DNA from: Lentimicrobiaceae bacterium
GTDB taxonomy: Bacteria > Bacteroidota > Bacteroidia > Bacteroidales > Lentimicrobiaceae
Direction: 5' to 3'
Length of the DNA stretch: 8,516 nt
Assembly (NCBI GenBank): GCA_028697695.1
Contig: JAQVEI010000079.1
Span: 1-8,516 of the forward strand
This document shows, piece by piece, positions 1 to 5,892 of this stretch (its first letter is position 1; each line of letters opens with the position of its first letter). Under the pieces are notes generated by a model, which was not told the origin of the DNA, made no database searches, and saw only the letters and a list, made by a program, of their open reading frames with translations. The translations under genes were made by a program, and so were the position numbers.

Positions 1-509
1 ACACTTTGAAAGAATCTATTTTGAAAGTAAAAGAAAATTGGCAATACGATGGCTATTATATGAACCGTTTGACCAATTATTGTGGAAAATGGATTTACCA
101 TTGTGGTTGGTATCCCGATAAAAAGCTCAGGCTGTGGGATTCGCGAAAAGGCCGATGGGGTGGAGTAAACCCTCACGATAAGTATGAACTGATTACCGGC
201 AACCAAAAGACCGGATATTTAAGCGGCAATATTCTTCATTATAGCTATTATACACTTGATGATCATTACCGGCAGGTACATTATTTTACCGATGTTCTGG
301 CAAAATCTCAGTTTAAACAAGGGAAAAGAGCGGGTTTCATTACTTTATATCTTAGCCCTGTGATAAAATTCCTGCGCGATTATATACTCAAACTTGGGGT
401 ATTGGATGGTGCGGCCGGGTTCACTATTTCGCGTGTATCAGCTTATGCCACCTTTTTAAAGTATAAGAAGATCAGATTATTACAATCGGCCAAAAACGAC
501 AACAAATGA
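1..509 (+). CDS. Glycosyltransferase family 2, C-terminal part (KdtX/WaaE-like), 5' end outside window
   Basis: This is the 3' end of a GT2 glycosyltransferase, probably acting at the cytoplasmic face of the inner membrane in LPS core or related surface-glycan assembly. The frame is open to the left edge. A TTG at 6 is only an internal Leu codon, so the real start and the N-terminal nucleotide-binding half (with the DxD-type motif) lie upstream. The visible part carries the block typical of the KdtX/WaaE subgroup: C-G-W-Y-P-D-x-K-L-R-L-W at about nt 102-137, then a Gly/Trp-rich stretch with an HD/HE-like position, an L-H-Y-S-Y motif, and near the end F-L-R-D-Y-I-L-K-L-G-V-L-D-G-A-A-G, which matches the family's C-terminal amphipathic/membrane-near helix. 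Its TGA overlaps the ATG of the GT9 gene by four bases (ATGA), so the two are probably translationally coupled. The acceptor sugar cannot be told from this fragment. Confidence 0.87.
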   Translation, partial: TLKESILKVKENWQYDGYYMNRLTNYCGKWIYHCGWYPDKKLRLWDSRKGRWGGVNPHDKYELITGNQKTGYLSGNILHYSYYTLDDHYRQVHYFTDVLAKSQFKQGKRAGFITLYLSPVIKFLRDYILKLGVLDGAAGFTISRVSAYATFLKYKKIRLLQSAKNDNK

Positions 510-1546
510 AACAGACCGGAATCGCTGGAAAGCTGTTGATTAGCCGAACCGATAGCATAGGAGATGTGGTACTTACATTACCTTTGGTGGGATTAATCAA
601 GGCCAGGCATCCTGAAATGCATATTGCCTTCCTGGGACAATCATACACCAGGGCTGTGATTGAAGCCTGTGCATCCGTGGATGAATTTATAGATTGGCAG
701 CAGATTTCACAATTATCAGCACCGGAACAAATCAGCACCCTTAAGAAGAAAAATTTTGATACTATAATTCATGTATTCCCCCGCAAAGCGATTGCCCGCA
801 TTGCAAAAAAAGCAAGCATTCCCCTCCGGATTGGTACAACCGGTCGTTTATACCACTGGGTATTGTGTAATCGCCTGATTCGTTTTTCGCGCCGCAACTC
901 AGGGCTGCACGAGGCACAACTGAACCTTAAGCTGGCCGCCGATTGGCTCGATGAGGTGAACATCCCCGAAAAGGAGATAATACAATATTACGGATTGACG
1001 CGGGTAAGCGCTCTCCCTGTCAAATTGGCCGCGTATCTTCATCCCGATAAATTTAACCTGATTTTACATCCAAAGTCAAAAGGAAGTGCCCGGGAGTGGG
1101 GGAGTGAAAATTTTGCTGCTCTATCTGAACTGCTGCCCCGTGAAAAATACAATATTATCATTACCGGAACTCAGGCCGAAGGAGATCTACTGACACAGGA
1201 AGGTTTTTTTGCGAAAGCAGGTGAAATAAACAATTTAACCGGAAAAATGAGCCTGGCGGAGATGCTTTCTTTTATACAAGCTGCCGATGGATTGATTGCC
1301 GCGAGCACCGGGCCTTTGCATCTGGCCGCAGCACTGGGAAAGGTGGCGCTGGGCATTTATCCGCCCATTAAACCCATGCATCCCGGACGGTGGAAACCGC
1401 TGGGCAAACATGCCGGTTACCTGGTGGCTGAAAAGGAATGTGAGGAGTGCCGAAAATCAGGACCCTGCCTATGCATGATGCATATAACTCCACAGCAGGT
1501 AAAACATAAACTCGAATCGATGGTTTTAACTTCTCGCGAGCGGTAA
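506..1546 (+). CDS. Glycosyltransferase family 9 (ADP-heptose:LPS heptosyltransferase type)
   Basis: A complete 346-residue protein of normal length for GT9 enzymes, which transfer heptose (or a related sugar) from an ADP-sugar to the LPS inner core. The N-terminal Rossmann domain opens with R-T-D-S-I-G-D-V-V-L-T-L-P-L (residues 14-27), the acceptor-side signature. The C-terminal, nucleotide-sugar-binding domain starts near residue 184 with L-I-L-H-P-K-S-K-G-S-A-R-E-W. It continues with I-I-I-T-G-T (217-222) and N-L-T-G-K-M-S-L-A-E (243-252), then D-G-L-I-A-A-S-T-G-P-L-H-L-A-A-A-L-G (261-278), the hallmark D-S/T-G-P-H-A-like loop. A Cys cluster (C312, C315, C321, C323) before the end is seen in some Bacteroidota GT9 proteins. 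The start overlaps the GT2 stop and no Shine-Dalgarno is visible, so coupling is likely. Donor and acceptor are inferred from family only; other GT9 enzymes use different sugars. Confidence 0.92.
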   Translation: MKQTGIAGKLLISRTDSIGDVVLTLPLVGLIKARHPEMHIAFLGQSYTRAVIEACASVDEFIDWQQISQLSAPEQISTLKKKNFDTIIHVFPRKAIARIAKKASIPLRIGTTGRLYHWVLCNRLIRFSRRNSGLHEAQLNLKLAADWLDEVNIPEKEIIQYYGLTRVSALPVKLAAYLHPDKFNLILHPKSKGSAREWGSENFAALSELLPREKYNIIITGTQAEGDLLTQEGFFAKAGEINNLTGKMSLAEMLSFIQAADGLIAASTGPLHLAAALGKVALGIYPPIKPMHPGRWKPLGKHAGYLVAEKECEECRKSGPCLCMMHITPQQVKHKLESMVLTSRER

Positions 1547-1552
1547 AAGCTT

Positions 1553-2181
1553 ATGGCTGACGGAGGGGAGTGGTTTGTCATTGTAAATCCCAATGCAGAC
1601 TGGCATAAGGGTTAAAAGATTGCCTGGAAATTGTCGCTTTACTCTTTGATGCCGGCATTGAATTTGCCAATATTTTTTACCGGACACTCCAATCATGCCG
1701 TTAAGCTGGCACGCAAATATGTGGAGGTAGGTTTTTAAAAAATAATTGTGGTAGGTGGTGATTGAACCCTGAATGAATTGGCAAATGGTATCTATATGCA
1801 AAAGCGGTACCCCATCAAAGAAATCACCATAGCTATGATTCCGGAGGGTACAGTCAACGTTTAGGGACGCTCTTTTAATATACCCCGGCTTATAAAAAAG
1901 CCAGTGAGCTAATTGTACGCCACAAAATGCGTCTTCAGGATGCAGGATAAGTACAATATATGAACGGGCAACTATCCAAAAAGCACCATTTTATTAATAG
2001 GCAGGCCTGGGTTTCGAAGCCATGGTTGCTAATCGCATCAACAAAGTGAAGCGCGAAGTCAAAAGTGGCCTATTTTCTTACCACATCAGTTTATTTAGCA
2101 GTTTAATCAGCTACAACCACAAAAATTGAAAGTTAAATTGGACGACGCCAGTTTGAATGCCGACGTTTTTACCATGAGCGT
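1553..2181 (+). pseudogene. Decayed diacylglycerol kinase-family lipid kinase (DAGK catalytic domain), 3' end lost
   Basis: It starts at an ATG seven bases after the GT9 stop, so it was probably the third gene of that operon. Read across three frames it gives a recognisable lipid kinase: W-F-V-I-V-N-P-N-A near the start, then I-V-A-L-L-F-D-A-G-I, I-I-V-V-G-G-D-(stop)-T-L-N-E-L-A-N-G for the nucleotide-binding GGDGT loop, I-P-E-G-T-V-N-V for the usual I-P-x-G-T-G-N-D, and A-G-L-G-F-E-A-M-V. Lesions seen: one base lost at about 1612 (TAA at 1613), one T gained in the run 1673-1678, nonsense codons TAA 1736, TGA 1763 (Gly of GGDGT), TAG 1862 and TAA 1948, and single bases lost at 1894-1899, about 1999 and about 2115. 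The last recognisable stretch is A-D-V-F-T-M-S-V, just before the joint with the ATPase remnant. The distal part of the family fold is missing. It cannot make an active kinase. Confidence 0.85.
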
Positions 2182-2856
2182 AGTGATGGGAAAACAGTTC
2201 TCGCGGGCAATGATAGGTTATTGCACAAAGAAAACATTGAACATCCTGTTTGCAATGTGGAGGGTACAGTTGTACATGTAGCTATCGATAGGGTTTATGC
2301 CGGGTATATCATCATATCAGACACCCTGAAAGATGATGCTATTGAAGCAATAGATAAACTGAAAACAAAAAACATTCAAACGGTAATGCTTACCGGCGAC
2401 AACAAATCTGCTGCACAGGTCTTTGCGGGAAAATTAGGCATAGACAGGTTTTATGCGGAGCTGCTGCCCGAAGATAAGGTAAACCGTATTGAAAGTATAA
2501 TGGCCGAAAACAAGGGTGGAAAAGTCGCTTTTGTTGGTGATGGTATAAACGATGCCCCTGTAATTGCCCGTGCAGATGCAGGCATAGCCATGGGAGCGCT
2601 CGGTTCGGATGCTGCAATAGAAACCGCCGATATCGTGTTGATGACTGACTCGCCTTCGAAAGTGGCTGTAGCTATTGATGTTGCCAAAAGAACACGGAAA
2701 ATTGTCTGGCAGAATATCTTTTTTGCTATGGTAGTTAAGCTTGGCTTCATTATTCTTGGCGTGTTTGGTATTGCCACCATGTGGGAAGCTGTCTTTGGAG
2801 ATATGGGTGTTACTTTGATAGCTGTTTTTAATGCCATAAGGATATTAAAGAATTAG
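2182..2856 (+). pseudogene. zntA: 3' fragment of a Zn/Cd/Pb-type P1B-ATPase
   Basis: The C-terminal third of a heavy-metal efflux ATPase. ATPase homology begins at about nt 2182 with S-D-G-K-T-V-L-A-G-N-D-R-L-L, part of the nucleotide-binding domain. It continues through the P-domain (M-L-T-G-D-N, L-L-P-E-D-K-V, G-D-G-I-N-D-A-P, S-D-A-A-I-E-T-A-D) into the last two membrane helices. Counting from the TTG at 2221 as residue 1, Lys173 (V-V-K-L-G-F) and Asp194 (F-G-D-M-G-V) lie 21 residues apart, as do Lys693 and Asp714 of E. coli ZntA; this points to subgroup P1B-2 (Zn2+, Cd2+, Pb2+). Missing are the metal-binding N-terminus, membrane helices 1-6 with the CPC motif, the actuator domain and the DKTGT phosphorylation site. 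The frame is open back to 2137 (stop at 2134) but has no ATG ahead of the domain. Pump activity is impossible. A translated fragment from TTG 2221 (211 residues) cannot be excluded. Confidence 0.88.
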
Positions 2857-2977
2857 TAAGCACACATCTGATTCCGCCAACATTGCTGTTTTGTCACTAT
2901 ATTTGTAAAAACAAGTATAAGTCCGGACTCAATTTGATGATTTGAGGTTTTGAAGAATTTTTTAATAAACCGGAAGG
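2857..2977. other. Gap between the ATPase remnant and the DUF302 gene
   Basis: A short AT-rich spacer of 121 bases. TATATTTG at 2898-2905 matches the -7 box TAnnTTTG, but no TTG lies 17-23 bases upstream, so I do not call a promoter. No terminator hairpin with a T run follows the ATPase stop. Confidence 0.3.
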
Positions 2978-3367
2978 ATGGATGTACTCCAAATAATAAA
3001 AAGCGAATTTTCGATAGAGAAAACCGTTGCACGGCTAATTGAGCAAATCAATGAATCAGGGTGGCATTTATTTGCCCATATCGACCATGCGGAGCAGGCC
3101 CGGAAAAATAATCTTGACCTTCGGCCAACACAATTAATCCTTTTGGGGAATCCCAAAATAGGTACATTACTAATGCAGGACTGTCAGACTGCCGCAATTG
3201 ATTTGCCTGCCAAAATACTCGTGTGGCAGGGCGAAGATGGCTTAACCTATATTGGTTATAACTCAAAAGAGTGGCTCGAAAGACGACATCACCTCAAGGA
3301 TAGGGCAACCCTGAAAGCTATAGACCAAACCCTGGAAAATGTGTGTAAGGCGGCGGCTCATCAGTAG
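2978..3367 (+). CDS. DUF302 domain protein
   Basis: A small soluble-looking protein of 129 residues with no signal peptide or membrane helix. Nearly the whole length matches DUF302 as I know it: F-S-I-E-K-T-V-A-R-L at residues 11-20, G-W-H-L-F-A-H-I-D-H at 28-37, L-R-P-T-Q-L-I-L-L-G-N-P-K-I-G-T-L-L-M-Q at 48-67, and D-L-P-A-K-I-L-V-W at 75-83. The family's biochemical function is unknown to me, so none is given. The ATG at 2978 is preceded directly by GGAAGG, which is too close to act as a normal ribosome binding site; the start is chosen because the domain begins there. It stands alone: 121 bases separate it from the ATPase remnant and about 200 from the membrane protein gene. Any link to metal handling would rest only on the broken ATPase next door. 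Confidence 0.85.
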   Translation: MDVLQIIKSEFSIEKTVARLIEQINESGWHLFAHIDHAEQARKNNLDLRPTQLILLGNPKIGTLLMQDCQTAAIDLPAKILVWQGEDGLTYIGYNSKEWLERRHHLKDRATLKAIDQTLENVCKAAAHQ

Positions 3368-3570
3368 TATTGGGTTTTCTCCACACGATATAACACTCCT
3401 GCATTGCCTGCGTGGGATGGAGCATAACTTCGGTCCGGGCTGTAACTATATTAATTAGATATACTGCCTGGTGACCGGGTAAATGAACAATAAATGCTAT
3501 TTGCATAAATACATGCGAAGGCAATATGTTAATCTATTTTGCGTTATTTTTCCAATCAACATCCTTAATC
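3368..3570. other. Non-coding gap between the DUF302 gene and the membrane protein gene
   Basis: About 200 bases without a supportable gene; open frames here on both strands look like chance or shadow frames. An AT-rich imperfect inverted repeat lies at 3447-3463 (TATATT, 5-base loop, GATATA) and could be a regulator site or nothing. No full TAnnTTTG promoter box is present; the closest is TATTTTG at 3535-3541, one base short and lacking a -33 element at a usual distance. No hairpin followed by a T run was seen, so there is no clear terminator for the DUF302 gene. Confidence 0.4.
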
Positions 3571-5139
3571 ATGAAAAGATTCATCCTGCTGTTGCCGCCA
3601 ATTTTCGCAATTTTGTTTGTTTGGCTGCTACGCGGTCAGCCGGCGGGCGTCAATGTATTGATACTGGATGCGTTGATTTTATTTTTGCTTTACGTTTCAG
3701 GCCGCATAAATACGGCAAATACTTTAATGTTGACCGTGACTTCCGGCCTGATAATTTCCGGATTCATGGTTTTACTTTATGGTTCGTCCATGGCCGTATT
3801 TGCAAATGTTGTTTCAATGTTTTTTCTGATTGGAATTGCAGCCAACAATACCAACCGCCAACTTATAAATGCAGTGCCCGGTGCTATTTTCGCCATCATT
3901 TCCGGTCCCTATGCCTATTTAAACCGGTTGTTTACCGTATCACGGCCCGGTGGTAAAAATTATTTTGCCCGATTTATGCTTCTAATCATTTTTCCTTTAG
4001 TGGTGGCATTGGTGTTTGCAGTATTGTATGCCGGGGCGAGTCCTTTTTTTAACAATATAGCCGGTGATATCATTCACAGACTACAGGGTTGGTTGGAGCA
4101 GCTTTTTAACGTTATCAATCCCGTTTATTTTTGGCTTTTTGTTGCAGGTGTACTTCTGGCTACTGCTTTTGCTTACGGATTAGCAAAAGATTCTCTGAAA
4201 CTGATGTCCGGGACACCGGACATGCACCTGAAAAGGCAACGTAGAACACCTGCCGGCAGGTCAATTTTGTTTCGTCTTGAATACCGGTCGGGTGTCATAG
4301 TACTGCTCCTGCTCAATGTGCTTTTAGGCTTGATGAACATTCTGGATATATGGAATGTATGGCTTTTTTTTGACTGGAACGGGGGATACCTCAAACAATT
4401 TGTACATGGGGGCACCTGGCTATTGATATGCTCCATAGTTATATCTATCCTTATCGTACTGTATTATTTCAGAGGTAACCTTAATTTCTATTCACGCCGG
4501 AAGTTGCTCTTGCGATTGGCATTGGTTTGGCTGGCTCAAAATGCCATTCTGGTCGCATCGGTAGCCCTGAGAAACTGGCTTTACATTCAACATTTTAATC
4601 TGGCTTTTAAACGCATTTGGGTGTATGCTTTTTTGTTGCTTACCCTTTTCGGGATATATACAGTAATGATAAAGATTATCCGCCGAAAAACCAGTGGCTA
4701 CCTTTTTTATTACAATAGTATTGCCGCATATTTAATGGTTATTGCTTTAAGCCTGGTGAATTGGGACCAGACCATTGCCCGCTACAATTATAAGCATTAC
4801 CGCACCGCCTTTTTTCATACAAACTTCATGGTTACCCTTGATGCCAGTGCTTTGCCTGTGTTAAAAGCGTCAACCATGCACACCGGAGAAATCAGCAGTG
4901 CACAGGAAGGTAAATTTGATTTTCCGGTTCGCTATATGACCTTAAACCGCTATTCAGAACTGGTTAACAGGCGTTGCCGGCTGTACATCATTGGTTATCC
5001 CATGCTTGACTGGCAGGGTTGGAATGTATCCGCTTATCTCACTTACCGGGCTTTGCTCCGGGAGGCGAATATCAATCAGGAGCATTCATCAACTCAAGGT
5101 AAAGATCATACATCTGTTGCCCGAAGCAAACAAAAGTAA
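3571..5139 (+). CDS. Polytopic inner-membrane protein, DUF4153/DUF4173-like
   Basis: A 522-residue membrane protein if started at ATG 3571 (M-K-R-F-I-L-L-L-P-P, a positive end leading into a first helix). An upstream ATG at 3526 would add 15 residues and is less likely. About eleven hydrophobic segments are visible, including L-L-P-P-I-F-A-I-L-F-V-W-L-L at the start, two pairs before residue 95, and a segment ending Y-A-G-A-S-P-F-F-N (about residues 153-161), a pattern I associate with this family. A basic loop follows (K-R-Q-R-R-T-P, about 221-227), then further helices up to S-L-V-N-W-D-Q-T-I-A-R-Y-N (about 394-406). The C-terminal tail is hydrophilic. Function is unknown. The last 22 codons and the stop lie antisense to the 3' end of the macrodomain gene. 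The family-like part appears to end around W-Q-G-W-N-x-x-x-Y-L-T-Y-R-A-L, so the final about 22 residues may be a recent extension through stop loss. Family assignment is from memory of sequence pattern. Confidence 0.78.
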   Translation: MKRFILLLPPIFAILFVWLLRGQPAGVNVLILDALILFLLYVSGRINTANTLMLTVTSGLIISGFMVLLYGSSMAVFANVVSMFFLIGIAANNTNRQLINAVPGAIFAIISGPYAYLNRLFTVSRPGGKNYFARFMLLIIFPLVVALVFAVLYAGASPFFNNIAGDIIHRLQGWLEQLFNVINPVYFWLFVAGVLLATAFAYGLAKDSLKLMSGTPDMHLKRQRRTPAGRSILFRLEYRSGVIVLLLLNVLLGLMNILDIWNVWLFFDWNGGYLKQFVHGGTWLLICSIVISILIVLYYFRGNLNFYSRRKLLLRLALVWLAQNAILVASVALRNWLYIQHFNLAFKRIWVYAFLLLTLFGIYTVMIKIIRRKTSGYLFYYNSIAAYLMVIALSLVNWDQTIARYNYKHYRTAFFHTNFMVTLDASALPVLKASTMHTGEISSAQEGKFDFPVRYMTLNRYSELVNRRCRLYIIGYPMLDWQGWNVSAYLTYRALLREANINQEHSSTQGKDHTSVARSKQK

Positions 5140-5590
5140 CATTACGGGGAAATTCTGTAGTCTCTAACCATTGTTTTACTGTGCTTATGGCGATATGGGC
5201 TGCTTCCCTGTGTGGATATCCATAGGCACCCGTGCTGATGGAGGGGAAAGCAATGGAATCAAGCTTGTTTTCGGCTGCCAGCTTTAAACTTTCTGTATAA
5301 CAGGATGCCAGCAGCTTATCCTCATTATAGTATCCACCCCGCCAAACCGGTCCAACTGTGTGTATTATGTAGCGGGCAGGCAGTTTAAATCCAGGGGTAA
5401 GGCGTGCTTCTCCGGTAGGACATCCGCCAATACTGTAGCAGGCTGTGTAAAGATTTGGGCCTGCCGCCCTATGTATGGCTCCATCCACACCGCCACCACC
5501 CAGCAATCGCGTATTAGCTGCATTTACTATGGCATCGCCTTCAAAATGAGTAATGTCGCCCTCAATAACCCGGATACGATTGTTGTTCAT
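5072..5590 (-). CDS. Macrodomain protein (YmdB/MacroD-type, O-acetyl-ADP-ribose deacetylase-like)
   Basis: A 172-residue single-domain macro protein. The family binds ADP-ribose and usually removes the acetyl group from O-acetyl-ADP-ribose, or mono-ADP-ribose from proteins, in the cytoplasm. Counted from the ATG at 5590 (M-N-N-N-R-I-R-V): G-D-I-T at 11-14; N-A-A-N at 23-26; G-G-G-G-V-D-G-A-I-H at 31-40, which holds the catalytic Asp36; G-x-C-P-T-G-E-A at 55-62; I-I-H-T-V-G-P-V-W at 75-83; and P-S-I-S-T-G-A-Y-G-Y-P at 116-126, the phosphate-binding loop. All family hallmarks for activity are present. The frame stays open up to an ATG at 5650, but that start would sit upstream of the proposed -7 box (5626-5633), so 5590 is preferred. 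The 3' end overlaps the convergent membrane protein gene by 68 bases. It is probably a single-gene transcript. Confidence 0.92.
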   Translation of the reverse strand: MNNNRIRVIEGDITHFEGDAIVNAANTRLLGGGGVDGAIHRAAGPNLYTACYSIGGCPTGEARLTPGFKLPARYIIHTVGPVWRGGYYNEDKLLASCYTESLKLAAENKLDSIAFPSISTGAYGYPHREAAHIAISTVKQWLETTEFPRNVTFVCFGQQMYDLYLELMNAPD

Positions 5591-5625
5591 AGTAATTTTG
5601 TTTTTGATGAGTTCACCTGTTTTTC

Positions 5626-5659
5626 CAAATTTACTCATAAATGCAGGCAATTGAACAAA
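5626..5659 (-). promoter_or_regulatory. Predicted Bacteroidota-type promoter of the macrodomain gene
   Basis: On the minus strand, TTTG at 5659-5656 is followed after 22 bases by TAAATTTG at 5633-5626, an exact match to TAnnTTTG. The spacing is within the range reported for Bacteroidota primary sigma factor promoters. A run of ten A (5678-5669 on this strand) lies just upstream of the -33 element and could act like an UP element. Transcription would start near 5619, leaving a short leader of about 30 bases before the ATG at 5590. This is prediction by pattern only. Confidence 0.5.
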
Positions 5660-5892
5660 AAATCATTATTTTTTTTTTGACTATCAGTAAAATACACCGG
5701 TAAACCGGGCACTACAGTGAACCTCTGCTGTTAGTAAGGCTATGGAGCTATTGGTTTAAAATTAGTTGATAGTTTTGGGCCCGGATGGGGTTATTTTTTC
5801 ATAAAAGCCAAGAATTAAGGGCAATATGCAGCCACATTAATCAGGTAGCTTTTTATGGAGGCTTACCAAGATAAAAGGTCTGATGTTTTTAA
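5651..5892. other. Non-coding gap between nfeD and the macrodomain gene
   Basis: A stretch of 242 bases with no supportable gene on either strand. Its left end holds the -33 element and a ten-base A/T tract (5669-5678) assigned to the macrodomain promoter. A weak inverted repeat, GGTAGC near 5844 with GCTTACC near 5861 (one bulged base), lies downstream of the nfeD stop. It has no T run after it on the minus strand, so I do not call it a terminator. The gap suggests that the macrodomain gene is transcribed separately from nfeD. Confidence 0.5.

Noticed and set aside
1763..1765. TGA exactly at the second Gly of the kinase GGDGT loop, suggesting a recoded genetic code (TGA = Gly).
   Set aside because: TAA and TAG also interrupt the same gene and frameshifts are present. 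Intact genes here (GT2, the inositol-monophosphatase-family gene, the macrodomain gene) end with TGA at family-typical positions, so the code is standard.
1553..2181. Kinase lesions as homopolymer sequencing errors.
   Set aside because: Two indels do fall in T or A runs, but four others are substitutions to stops, catalytic residues are changed, and the flanking 1 kb genes show no frameshift. Real decay is more likely.
2451..2837. Minus-strand open frame of 128 codons opposite the ATPase remnant.
   Set aside because: Antisense shadow of the ATPase P-domain; its Ala/Ser/Thr-rich sequence is the usual complement of that codon pattern.
2898..2905. TATATTTG as the -7 box of a DUF302 promoter.
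   Set aside because: No TTG or TTTG element lies 17-23 bases upstream, and such 8-mers are common in AT-rich spacers.
3318..3524. Minus-strand open frame of 68 codons between the DUF302 and membrane protein genes.
   Set aside because: No recognisable motif, partial overlap with the DUF302 gene, and no promoter or ribosome binding site.
3483..3956. Open frame of 157 codons on the + strand over the start of the membrane protein gene.
   Set aside because: It lies in another frame of a clear membrane protein. Its Cys/Arg/His-rich composition is that of a shadow frame.
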